DNA of 64,000 bases, taken from assembly GCF_018143015.1 (NCBI RefSeq), contig NC_054750.1:5448501-5512500 (forward strand), in the 5' to 3' direction. Below the pieces are notes generated by a model. The model did not search any database. It saw only the letters and a list, made by a program, of their open reading frames with translations, and had not been told where the DNA came from. The stretch is from Lytechinus variegatus. Its lineage: Eukaryota; Echinodermata; Echinoidea; Temnopleuroida; Toxopneustidae. Made by a program: the position numbers and the translations under genes. This document shows positions 24,132 to 36,500 of this stretch, in pieces; position 1 is the first letter of the stretch; each line of letters starts with the position of its first letter.

Positions 24132-24768
24132 TGGAGAGGAAGGACTGAAGGGAGGTGCAGGTGCCCCGCAAGGAGAACAAGGAGAGAACTACTCTTGGTC
24201 ATTCCATGGCGATCCAAATGCAACCTTCACAAGCTTCTTTGGAAATAGCAACCCATTTGAAATGTTTTTTAATGTTGGTGGAATGGGCGGCCAGCAGAAC
24301 ACTCGTTTTAACTTCTCCGGTGGCCAACCCGAAGCAATGGACGTTGATGACGACTTTGGATTTGGTGGGTTCCCGGGAGTCCACCAACAGCGAAGCAACA
24401 GTCAAAGGAAGCGCCAAGATCCACCAGTACACCATGACCTAAGGGTCACACTCGAGGACATCTTCCGTGGGTGCACAAAGAAAATGAAAATCAACCGTCG
24501 AGTGTTGAATGAAGATGGCCGAACGACGAGGACTGAGGACAAAATCCTTGAAATTAATGTGAAACCTGGATGGAAGGAAGGCACCAAAATCACATTTCCC
24601 AAAGAAGGAGACCAAGGTCCAAAGAAAACTCCTGCAGATATTGTGTTCACCCTCAAAGACATACCACATTCAGTTTTCAACAGAGATGGGAGTAATTTAG
24701 TCTACAAAGCAAGAATTCCACTTAGAGATGTAAGTATCTTAACAAGCTTTAAAGAGAAATTCCAGTAG
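24132..24768 (+). pseudogene. Truncated DNAJB exon 1 copy inside HSP70
   Basis: This is a copy of DNAJB exon 1 from codon about 68 ([10 protein letters not shown]) to the exon end (IPLRD), then the donor gtaagtatctt. Read through, the frame stops at 24766-24768. The whole J domain including HPD is missing, and exon 2 is absent from the duplicated arm, so no working co-chaperone is encoded. It lies in the same orientation as HSP70. Without an acceptor just upstream it is not an obvious HSP70 fusion exon. Confidence 0.88.
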
Positions 24769-25144
24769 TTGCAGTAAACACTGATTTCATGAGAAAGTCT
24801 GTAAAACAAGGCTTAATTGTCAGTATATCATCGAGGATCTAGATCTGGTTAAGTTTTTATAAACTGAACTTTGTGAAATCTTGAAATCTATGCTGAAAAA
24901 TGTTCACACTGAAGATCACCAACACAGATAGGCACACGTGGGACAGTGTATTATTATTTCTGGAATAAAGACCGACGGAAGTGACCGAATCCGCGCTTAT
25001 TTTGCTTATTTCTCAGCAATTACACAATTTCTTCCAGAATCCTTTGGCACATATTTTTTATTCATACAAACAGACACTTGGGTGGTCATTATATTAGAAT
25101 GTAAAAAGTCATTTTGAGATCGTTACCAATACTGGAATTTATCT
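24753..25144. mobile_element. MITE family 2, copy in right arm
   Basis: Carried along in the duplication: TTAA at 24749-24752 and 25145-25148, with the same ends as 19223-19614 in reverse. Confidence 0.85.
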
Positions 25145-26593
25145 TTAATATACATGTAGGTTTGATTCTATCAATTTTTTTTCTAAGGGAAATTCCACCC
25201 CAGGACCAGACACTCTATGGAGGCAGATTAATCAAAATCAGACAATAAAAAAATGAACTTAAAAAAATTTCTAGAAAGGTGTGATTATGGTAATATTACT
25301 GGAGATTTCATTGTGATGTACGGTACTCTTTATATTAAGGTAACTGACAACTAATTTTTCCTGATTGAAAAAAAGCTGAAATTTGTTATAACTGAAAAGA
25401 AAATTCTTTATGATGACATAAAACAACCACTATGAAGATAACATTGCTTTGGACTTTGGAGAATGGAGAAAGCCGATAATTTTTTACAATCAAGTAGATC
25501 TACGTATGGAAAATGTGAAAGTTATCCTTTTACCACTTATCACAATCCACTCACTAGATTGCCAGTTTGAAATTTATTTAGTATAAATGATCTCATTCCT
25601 ACTTTCCTAACAACTGAAACTTATTCCTTGATTTTTCAAACTTTCACTGATCAATCTAGTTTGTTTTTCTTTCTTTGTGTTTGATTTTGATCTAAATATA
25701 TTTTTTTGAAGTTACATGTAGATGAATCAGTGGGTTGTGTACATAGTCACCAAGAATTTTCATTATTTTATTTTTTGTCTTCATAGTGAAGGGTGACCTG
25801 AGGCTTGCATATTAGTCCCAAGTCACCCTACATGTATATGTACATTAGATTGATTAGAACATAGGCCTACTTTGAAATTACAAGTACATTTTCAATACTG
25901 TAGGCCTATATATTTCTAAAAGAATTACATCTGGATGAAGTTTTCAAGGTACAGATCTCTTTAAAAAAGTATTTGAATAGGTTGGAGACATCTTTGGAAA
26001 GAGTTACCATTCATGTCTACTAGTAATTCTATGAAAGCAAAAAATAAATTTATAAGTTCTTCATTTTCATGTTTGCTTAGAATCTCTGTTTCACAAAAAA
26101 GTCATGACAATTTTTATATGCTTGGGGGAGGGGAGGGGGCTTAATTTTATTCATATTTTGGTGGTCTTTCAATTTTAAGTTCAAGTTTAATTGATTAAGT
26201 TACTATGCACATTAGATTGACTGACTACTTCTTAGTATACTTTTCATTTCTGTCAAATGAAATTAATGGCCAAGATTTTTTTGCCATAATTGCACAGGGC
26301 ATGATTCCAATTCTCGTTAATACATCTATACTACATGCATGGAGTGTCAGCTCCATGCTTCATGTAGACCTTATCCTTTTTTTTACTCTGTAAAAAAACA
26401 TTCCTTTAAGCATTATAGCATAGCTTTAGAAAAATTCATCAAATTTGGAAGCAGTGTAGAGCTGTAGTGTGAACAGGTTTGAGCAGGAAAACTTTTAAGA
26501 ATAGTTAAGGTTATTTATGACTATGAGTTTACAATTGTAAGTACCAAGGTGAGATGTAAATTTGCCCAAAAGCAGAAGGGCATGATCTTTTAA

Positions 26594-27178
26594 AGGGATG
26601 GTCCGGGCTAAAAATATTTATATCTTAATTCATAATGTAGAGTAGAATTCACTGAGCAAAATGCTGAAGATTTCATCAATATCAGATAACAAATAAAAAA
26701 GTTATTGAAGTTTAAAGTTTAGCGATATTTTGTGAAATAGTCGTCATGAATATTCATTAGGTGGGCTGATGATGTCACACCTCCACTTTCCGTTTTCTAA
26801 TGTTATGACATAAAATCATATTTTTTTCATTATTTCATACTTGTGTGAATAATAGTCTCCCTTATAATGAAATAAGCTGCAGCAAAAAAATATCTAATGC
26901 ACTAAATCAGTTGTCAATCCAATTTTTGTAGTTCTTGGTGGAAAAAAATTGAATAAACCTAATTTCATATAATAAAATACAAAAGAACAATTGGAGATGT
27001 GACATCATCAGCCCACCTAATAAATATTCATGACGACTTTTTTCAAAAAATATTGCTTAACTTCAAAATTCAATAACTTTGTTATTTGTTATCCGATTTT
27101 GATAAAATTTTCAGCATTTTGCTCAGTGAATTCTACTCTATTTATTAAGATATACATATTTCAGCCTGGACCATCCCT
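26594..27178. mobile_element. MITE family 1, copy in right arm
   Basis: Carried along in the duplication: TTAA at 26590-26593 and 27179-27182, with the same agggatggtcc ends as 17179-17764. Confidence 0.85.
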
Positions 27179-29073
27179 TTAAATCTTGTTCAGTTGTACC
27201 TTCAGTCACTCTCTGTCCCGATGTTGGTGAAAGGTATCGTTCAGAAAAAAACATGATACACAACAGCATGACTTCTGAGTGTTAGTAGCTGATGAGTCAA
27301 AATCAAAACAACAAACCCATCACCTGCTGGGCATTGTATATTTCTTGCGACTGCTGATGTCGCTATTCCTAGTAAACACAATTTGTGTTCTAGAGTGTAG
27401 ATGCAAATTAGTAGTGGATTACTCTCCTTGAAAGAAGCAAATCAACAGTCACAAATTTACAATTAATTGCAAGACATATGATTGATGTGGGGAGTGGGGA
27501 CTAAGAATAGACGTGTAATTGATCGCAAGTTTTTTGCAATGCCCCATGCTTCATGTCAATGCGTATATATGTTACTTAAATGTGTAATCTGATTGATGGC
27601 TATGCAGTAGTGCGTGTTTCTTGCGCATGATCTGACCAATGCGCTGGGGGTGCATCCACTGTATGCAACTGAAATTTCAGTGTGACACTTAATTTAAAAA
27701 GTCGCACTTTTCTTCATTAAATAGCCACCAGTTCACATTGTGGTGGAAGCTACGCATTCTTTCACTGTTCATTAGGGGAGTATCAAATCATTTCCTCTCT
27801 TCCTTGAATAAAGTTTACTGATAGGTCAGGCAACCGATGAACCGAGGAGGGCCAATGCTTTCATATACATGTACATGCATAGTAATTTAATGTACATTAT
27901 TACAACGCCTGATTGGTAGTTGCATGGTCCTAGATATCTTGGCATTCTAAACAATTTCATGCATAGTCAGTTCGTGATGGCTGAATCCATAGATCATTAA
28001 ACAATAGACAAGTAGTGCATTCATCATCCTTTGCAATGCACCTGTATTAAGTTCAGATTTCAGATTTAAATTAAGACCTATGATAATAAATAAGCCTATT
28101 ACGATACCAGTATATATTTCATTGCATGAGACTGACTTTGATGTCAGACTGAGCGCCGCCGCTTGCTCCTGGTTGAGTTTCTACATCAATGTAGAGCAGA
28201 GCTTGCTGCCAGACATTCCTCTCTCTCTGCCTCATAGCTAACATCTCGCAAACACTTGGCCTACTTTGGTATTTGTCACAGTCAGGGGGTCACATGGTAT
28301 TTATAGGTCGCTGTCATGTGGGACACCCCGTAGCATCATCAACTTAGCTGCCCCCATGCCACAGTGGCGCCGCTTGCCCGCCTCTTCATCAACCTGGCTC
28401 ATAAACCCCAGTTGTTAATCTTTGACGTTAATGTGTAAAAACTGCAGCAGTTTGTACCTCCTGCAGGCGATTTAAACCGTGACCTTAACCTACATGTACA
28501 TGTCAATGAATAGAGGCCTCGGGCCAAGTCCGCAGAATGCATTGTGGGATATGATAGGGGGAAAATGGGGTCACTGACTGAATCACCATGCTCATTACTT
28601 GGAAAGCTGTGCTTGGTTATCACTGAAGAGCTATTATAAAGAATTGATAAGTTAACTTATGTCAGTATGTGATAAGGCATGAGGGCCATCGCGGAAGGCT
28701 CTCGAAAGACGATATCGATCGTATGGTCAACGATGCCGAGAGATTCAAGGCCGAGGATGATGCCCAGCGTGAACGAATCGCCGCCAGGAACCAACTCGAG
28801 AGCTATGCCTTCAATGTCAAGTCTGCCGTCAACGACCCATCAGCCGATTCCAAGCTCAGTCCCAATGACAAGGAAGTTGTGACCAAAGCGGTTGATGATG
28901 TCATCAGTTGGATGGAAAACAACACTCTAGCGGACAAGGAAGAGTTGTCCTACAAACTCGAGGAGCTGCAGAAGACATGTTCTCCGATCATGTCTAAGTT
29001 GCACGCCGGACCTCAGGGACCTCAGGCATCGTCATCGTGCGGCGGAGGACCCACCGTTGAGGAGATGGATTAA

Positions 29074-31290
29074 GTTTCTTTTTTTTAATGAACAATAATA
29101 CTGCATACTGATGATTGGACTTTTATAATTTTAGAGGTAAACAAGAGACACAGACATATTTTTGTTTTATTGTAGATCTCTTTTAAATATCTCCACAGTT
29201 TTGTCGCCGTCAAATTGACGGAATATGCATATTTGTGTGCATGATGCTAACATTGCGTCTTACAGCTCAATGATTTTATATTGACATCGTAAACATAATG
29301 TGATTCTTTAGTCATACTAAAATGTTGATCTATTATTGTTAGACATTTACTTTGATATCGCGTAGAAAAGAAACGCACGATTATACAAAAGATATGTCTT
29401 TTCAAATAATTGAGTTCTAGACTTTGTCTTCATTATTTTGTCACCGTCAAATTGAAGTGATTTGAAGATAAAAAAAAATACCTAGAGTTATCGTAAACAC
29501 AACTACACAAGTTTGTCATTGTATAAACTGCAAAAGCAGTATTGAAATCTGCTAGCACAAATTTTCTAAACATAAATATTAGGCCTATTTACAAGAAAGA
29601 GTTATAATTTTGTAAGACGGTAATTTCATTTTATCAAGAGATCCAGTGAGTTCTTGGGCTTTTTTTTTTCTTTTTTTTTTAATTATGCTGCTGTCAAACT
29701 GACTATATAAATTTCATTTTTCAAATTTGTTCTTGATTTCATTATATCCGTTAAAAAAGATATGTTACTAACTATAATGATTCAAACATTTCATAAATTT
29801 CAAAACAAACGATAAATTGAAAATAAGTAATTATGTAAAATACAAACGGAGAGATGCTATACGAACTATATTTCTTTTGTTATTTCAAATTGCATTTTGA
29901 GTTTTAAAAGTTTATTCGTGATAAATAATAATCATTGTTCAATTGACAGAAATATTTTCAGGCGATATTCATATCGATATCGTTGATCATCTAAAAAAAC
30001 AACAACCTAGACTGCCATGCACAGGCAGTGCATGCCCAGCTGCTCTCAAAATCTTTAATCATTCTTTTTTTACGCTGAGGGACTGATATGTTGTTGGAAG
30101 TTTATTGTATAATAATGTTAAAAATAAGACATTGGAAGCATAATTATAGATAGTTATACGCATTCGTCGCAAAGGGATTGATATAATTATATTTGAAGTT
30201 TATTGTAAAAAAAAATAAAATATTGAAGTACATTACGCATCCATGATTTTGTTCTTAACTAAGACATTGGGAGTATAATGATCATTAATCAATCTTGTTG
30301 TCACTAAATGATCGATATTTATAATTACGTTGGAGGTTTTTTGTATAAACTATAGGATATCGGAAGTTTGTATATAGATCATTATTCTTCTTGTTCGTAA
30401 AGGTATGGATATGATTATGCATGGATGTTGGAAGTTTAGTGTATGTTGATGTTAAAAGAAGACATTGGAAGTATTAAGCAATATTGATGTTCACAAAGGC
30501 TTTGATATTTATATAACTATGTTGGAAGGTTTTTTTGCATGATAAAAAACGCAAAGATTAAGATCATTATAGCATTCTGAATCTTGCTCGAAAATGATTG
30601 TTATGATTATAATGTTGGAAGTCTATTGTATGTTAATTTTCAAAAAGCAAGATATTGGAAGTATATAGATCATAATTTATTTGAAAAGTGACTTTTCATA
30701 TCGTATACAAACTTACGAGATTATTTATTTACTCGATACCCATTCTGATATTTTTCAACATTGCAAATATTAAACGTTATTTTGACTGAAAGATATGCTT
30801 AATTATTGATTAGAACATAACTGTTGGTTGTCGACTTGAGGAAGCTATGTTACAATAATTGTTTCATCAAAGTTTATATGGGTTAGTTTTGTATTTGTTC
30901 AAGATTTTGGTTCAACATTGTTTTCTATATATCATAAAAATTTATGTGCATGGGTTTTAAGAACAATTGAGTTCTGGACTACATGTATTATCTTTATGTC
31001 AAAGCCAGAATATATTTTCATATGTTTTTTTTTTACTGCTCTGCATGTATTATGATGAAAGGCTATAGAATGTGCCAACGCACTCTAAACGTATCGTACA
31101 TAATTAGAGTTAAACGTAAACGTATTATTGTACAGTACTGATGGAAATATAGCAGGTCTTATTTTCGTTTTTACTTATAGTACATGTATTTCAGATTTAT
31201 TTGTTGTACACTTTGAAAAGTTTTGTTGTGTATACATCTTGTTTCAAAAAGTTCAGAAGTTGAAATAAAGTAAGTAACAATAACCGTTCT
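29074..31290 (+). other. HSP70 3' flank / probable long 3' UTR
   Basis: About 2.2 kb of AT-rich DNA without coding content follows the HSP70 stop. A candidate polyadenylation signal, aataaa, lies at about 31264. Internal degenerate repeats include the phrase gtc(g/a)ccgtcaaattga at about 29202 and 29442, and the array at 30075-30690. Confidence 0.55.
30075..30690. repeat. Degenerate tandem array, about 95-100-bp period, about 6 copies
   Basis: A unit of the form gatat-(n)-ttggaagttt(a)ttgta-(n)-atgttaaaa-(n)-acattggaagtata-(n)-gatcat-(n)-cttgttc recurs about six times with heavy drift. It lies downstream of the HSP70 stop and shows no coding potential. Confidence 0.65.
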
Positions 31291-31761
31291 TATCCCTTTC
31301 CCTTTTATGCCGTGTATGTGGTGTGTTTATCATGAGATAGAGCTCAGGAGGAAGGAGTGGGGTGGGTGATATGATAATTGTTAACTTGCATGATCATGAA
31401 ACCACTTTCGCTTGCATTATCAAACATTCTACTCAGATTCGAATAAACTTTTAATAGGGTCCCTTAGTAAATTTTTATCTAAAATGACAAACATTCTGTA
31501 ATTGTCCTTTTTTTAGATTATGCCTTTGAAAAGGAAAATCATTTTGAAACCGAAACTTACAGTGCTGTTCTGAGAATGAAAATATTGAATATTTTAAATT
31601 TGATTGGATTGTCTTCAGAGTGTAAAAAACAAGCAGAGATTGGAAACATATCATGCCTATCTGAAAAGCTGTTGTACAATTATTCTAAGATAAATAAAAT
31701 GAAAAATATCCTGTTCAGTGTTTGCCTAGTACTCTTTCTTCATGCTGAATTGGATGGCTTG

Positions 31762-31984
31762 CACAGTAAAAACGCTGTTTAATTTTTTTATACAACGCTG
31801 TTTACTATATGAACCTTACAGTAATTGTTTAAACAGCTTAAACAAGTGTTTAAATCTTAAACAACACAGTTTAATTTTCAATATCTAATCTTCAATAAAT
31901 CAAACATGATTGTTTAAACTGTTAAACAACTACTGTAAGGTTCATATAGTAAACAGCGTTGTATATAACAGCGTTGTTACTGTG
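31762..31984. mobile_element. Short TIR MITE, 223 bp
   Basis: Inverted ends of about 70 bp: cacagtaaaaacgctgttta and acgctgtttactatatgaac on the left, with gttcatatagtaaacagcgt and ttactgtg on the right. The loop is rich in gtttaaac motifs. The target duplication is not clear. Confidence 0.75.
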
Positions 31985-33533
31985 TGCTGTATAGAAATTA
32001 TCTACAATAAATCTCTGAACAGCTATACACACAACCTTTAATATTCTCAATTTGCCTATTAATATCCCTGTTGATTATGAATCTCATTGTAAAGAGGAAC
32101 CCGGCCTCTCACGACCAACCGAATAGATTTTCAACTATATCTATTAGGAAATATTCACGTAACTTTTATTATCCGTGTGAAAAAAGCTTTGAATAGTGAG
32201 CAGTTGTCTCTATCACTCATATAGGGCAACTCCTATAGATAGTTATTGAAAAAAATCATAATTTCGAAAGATAATACTGTCAATGATAAGTTTGGTTAAG
32301 ATGATGAGAGGGATGGGTGAGAGAGATAGAAGAGCTAGGAGAGGGAGAGAGAAAGGGGGAGAAGAAAAAAGATAGGAAGCTCGGGATCGGAGGGGTGGGG
32401 ATGCATAGAGGGGCACTCGTGGTGTATGATTTCTGAACTTAGGGCGCAAAAAGTAGTTCAATTTCTAACGTTAAACATATCTGTAACATCAGTTATGTTT
32501 CCTTTGTACCCAGCTCCCCCCCCCCCCCATAAATGGGTGGTTGGTTTACACTATCAGACCAGGATTACCCGTGTGCGCGTCAACATCAACAAAAATATAA
32601 TAAAGGAAATTCACGCTACATAAATCATAAGAATGATTGTCCGATTGACGGGTATATGTTTATCACGATGAATGTATTTGTTACAAGAGGTGGGAATTTC
32701 TCCAGCATCACGTTATTTCCATCATATTTATCATTTGGACAGGTGAGCAAACCCTACATCTATTCAAACTGTTCAGTGAAAATAATTATACGATCCAGTC
32801 CCGGAAATTGAGGACGATCGACTCCCCCGCCCCACTCGGTCGTGTTCGTTATATTAGAAAGTGCTTAAAATATCCCATTTTCTGGACTAAAATATTTCAA
32901 CTTCCTCTCTACGCTCACTATTAAGGACTTTTATAATCTAAGGACTATCTTATCAAATCATACAAATTCTAGCTGTTGATATGAATATATATGAAAATGG
33001 GAAAAAAGTGTCTCGCATTCTATATTTTGGTGATAAAGATACATTTTGTATTTATCTTGTTTTGAGTCACTTTGCCCCGGGTTTCATCATTTTCGACCAA
33101 ATTCTCGTGTTTATATTTCTGCATTTATGTTTGATTGTGAGATTACCGGGTATCTATATTTCTGTATTCATACTGCATCAGGAGTTCTTATAGGTTTCAT
33201 TTTCTGCATTTTAAAAATTATTTTTAACCTTTTCATATTTATCAAATAACTTCGGTTTACCCTTTTGGCTGCCCATACCGCACCTATGGCAGTGAAACTT
33301 TTACAGGAATCATTCAAAGAGATAATATATGTTGGGAATAGAATGGAAAATAAGAATAAAATTTAAAAGATGTCACGTTATGAGAAGAATTTTATTATTT
33401 ACAGAATCACATGTTTATAATGTACGGTAATTAGAATACTTCTCTCTGACGCGTGACTCCCTGTTAGCTTACCATAGTTGTTATCGTGGGGTTTTGCAAC
33501 AAAGTTGGACGGAGGACGAAAACGACTAAGAAA
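31985..33533. other. Intergenic spacer upstream of TECR
   Basis: No gene recognised. It contains a purine-rich low-complexity stretch (32300-32410) and a C run near 32517. The last 80 bp before 33534 is taken as TECR 5' UTR or proximal promoter. No TATA box was evident. Confidence 0.5.
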
Positions 33534-36500
33534 ATGGATGTAAGTTCTATTTGAGCTATATTTACCATGTTTATTGAAGTTATTGGAATGCACTGATAAA
33601 TCTGGAATGTGTTGAATGCTATTATGATATTGTAGCGTGAGTAAATACGCAGTGTTAGACAATTTATGATTTGTCCCGTGCAATTGGGAGCGCCAGCTCC
33701 GCACTTGCGCAGCTGGTCGCCTATAAATGTGATTCCACAGTCCACACGCGCGCTGCGATGCGACAATCTGGCCCTCGAGCTCGCCTCGGCTTGCCGCATC
33801 TGCTGGCCTGGCACAGTGCACGGCGGCCACGAGAGGAGCTAACGTGACATAAAACATAGATGATGGTGATGATGTCGATGATGCATGATGATGATGATGA
33901 TGGTGATGATGGTGATGATAATGATAAGAAATGTATTGATGCAAACATTTAGAAAAAATAAAAAATAGGCCTAGAAGAAAATAATGATTTAATTTGTTGT
34001 TCATTTATCAATCAACTGGACATACTTTTACATCTTTTTCAATCAAATTGAATGGGATGATTTCATCAAATTTGAACAGAATTTGTACTCGGAGAAATCC
34101 TTTTCATATTTTTAATTTCTTATTTCATAAAAAAACTCTTGAAAATTGTTTTATGAAATATTGAATGCATCGCAGCCTGACAGTGACAGCTAATGTCAAC
34201 ATGTCAACTTATTTCACAAGCTAAGGTACGCCACCGCAGCTACTAGCACAGCTCACACTCACAGTCAATCATCACTGCAATGCAGGCGGGTATGAAATTG
34301 CAATAGCGCCATTAAATGTATATACTCTGGCACTGACTGCCACTCACCAAAAATTAGGGCTGAAAATACTAATTTCGCCCTTCAAGTTGCGGGATACGCG
34401 CCATATTTCCAGAGGACCTGGTTGCTTAGTTCAGATTTAAAAAGTGGGGTCGCAAAAAAATACGCTAAAACGAAAAAAAATCTGTGATTTTGTTCTGAGT
34501 TCATGGACTTTATTTTGTAGCAAATTTAGAATGGTATCTTCAAACACAATAAAATAGATGTCGTGCAGCGTTTTGAAAAATCGTACTGGGGGGATATCAG
34601 TGTGTCAGTGAACTGAATACGCATTTTCTGAAGCGCCACACCCGTGATTCTAAAAAGTCCCCTCAGTTACAAATCCGAAAGCGACAATGCATGGAAGTAG
34701 ATACTGCAGCTGCGCTGGCCTGGTTACTATGCAGGCATGGATGGGAGACTGGATGGGTGCAGACGGGAGCAATTTTTATATTGGGAGTCACTCCATACTT
34801 AGCAGTTTTAGGCAGTTTTGAGAGCTATTCAAAAACACACAAGAGCGGAATCACTCGTCACTTCCGTCTATTTTCAACCCTGGATTCTAAACATGATTAC
34901 GTGTGGAATTAGAATGAGAAACACATACAACATATTTATACAGTTGTCAAAGGTGCTAACACATGGCTAGTCTCTCTTCACCACAAGTTTATATTTTTCT
35001 TAAACATTAATCAAGATTGAACTATTTTCATTTTCTCCAGGTCAAGGTCATTAATGCTAAATCTGGCAAGGAGTTGCTGACCCTCCATAATGTAAGTATG
35101 TGGGGTTTTTAGAAAATATTTTGTTGGAGTTGGAAAAGCACAGAAAAGAGTGAGGAAAGGAGGTAGTGTAAAGGAATATAGAGAAATAGGTTACAAGGTT
35201 TTGAAATAATGCTGCACAATATGCTGAGGATATCAAAATACGATTGTGTGTTAGAAATCATTGAAAGTAGAAGGAAATGAAATTGCAACTATTTTATTGT
35301 TCACCTAGCTCCTGGAAATGTTTATTTTAAATAATACAACTTCTTCATCTCATGTATTGTTGTACTGGTGAAGTGCAGTGTGCAAGTGTATGTACATTGT
35401 CCAATAATGCCTGAAATTATCAATCAGTCAAATAAAGCTTCTAATGATCTGGACACAAGATGGCGTTACCCCCCCCCCCCCCCTTAAATTCACCCTCTAC
35501 CATCGCCACTTCCAGTTAAATCCAATATTAGGATATGTTGAAAACAATCAACATAGTACCAACTATCTCACCAGGTGGGTGTTTCATAAAGCTGTTTGTA
35601 AAGACTAAAGTTATGAATGACTTTAACGCATGACTTGAACATGTTCTCGGGTCATATCTCAATTACATAGAGATATCACATAGTACAAGAAAGGATCACT
35701 AGTCCTTCTTATCTTATGAATAGCTTTATGAAACACCCACCTGGCTCCAAGAATGGAATTCCGGATATTTTCACATTTATTATGGGGGAAACTCTCTACA
35801 ACACACCAATTTAAAATTGCAAGTCAAATCACAATGGAGAGTTGAGGGGCTTTTGTTGAAAGTTGGTGGACCGGGACAGCATTGGAATCTCTTGACTCTG
35901 GACAACAATCTTTTGCAATTGTTCGGCCGGAGCAAATCTTCGGATGATCTACTGTCCCAGTGTCACCAACTTTCGACAAAAGCCTCTCAGCTCTCCATTG
36001 TGATTTTAATTGCATTTTAGAAGGAATGGATATTGTAGAGAGTTTTCCCCGGAGTAAATGCGAAAACTGCCCGTTATAAACTTACTTACACAATTAAGAA
36101 TGTACTTCAGCTGAGGGTTTCCTTGTAGTCAGCTTAATAATAATATCAACATGCTTCAAAATATAGTGCATATCACTGCCAAATGCGATCCTATGTGCTC
36201 AATTGGATATTATTACCCTGGATTTAGCCCCGCAGCCTTTTACATGCGGTGGCATTTCAAGGAATAAATTCCTGCCAGGTACCCATTTACCTCACCTTGG
36301 TTGAGTGCAACGCAATGTAGATAAATTTCTTGCCACATGAAATTATGCAATGGCTGTTATTTGAACCCACCACCCTCTGTTTCAAAGTGAGTTCTAGACT
36401 AATCCACTGAGCCACAATGCTCCACATTTAAAGCTTAGAAATATACCCCACTTTAAATATTCGGAAGTAACAGGACACTGAATGAAATGCAAACTAGTAT

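Larger units (their letters stand above)
24132..28694 (+). repeat. Right arm of large inverted duplication (inserted copy)
   Basis: A 4563-bp reverse-complement copy of 15671-20235. The inner junction lies 51 bp into HSP70 intron 1. The outer junction lies at ccatcgcgga/aggctc, where the two arms and HSP70 share only a few bases (gga), so microhomology at most. Over the DNAJB exon part no difference from the source was noticed. Intronic parts differ, for example an 8-bp insertion near 27835 and a 6-bp deletion near 26325. Confidence 0.92.
23111..29073 (+). pseudogene. HSPA: HSP70 gene, interrupted and lacking its middle
   Basis: The N-terminus starts at 23111 (APAIGIDLGTTYSCVGVFQ), including the ATP-phosphate-1 motif. 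It is split after 23184 by the element at 23185-23957 and resumes [20 protein letters not shown] to AAKNQVAM. The donor at|gtaagt (24080/24081) splits the Met codon, as in hsc70-type genes. After 51 bp of intron the sequence switches to the inverted DNAJB copy. Recognisable HSP70 returns only at 28692 (GRLSKDDIDRMVNDAERFKAED) and runs to PTVEEMD-stop at 29071-29073, the EEVD-type cytosolic tail in variant form. Roughly residues 64-508 of about 640 are missing: most of the ATPase domain and the peptide-binding beta domain. The remnant cannot be a functional chaperone. Whether this is true in the animal or a haplotype-assembly error is open. Confidence 0.88.

Noticed and set aside
33399-34004. 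201-codon minus-strand frame with a histidine run
   Set aside because: The histidine run is the gat microsatellite; the rest is compositionally non-coding and lies in TECR intron 1.
34691-34912. 73-codon frame starting [11 protein letters not shown], considered as the TECR start
   Set aside because: The donor after ATGGAA would be gtagat, weak compared with gtaagt at 33540, and the body has no TECR similarity.
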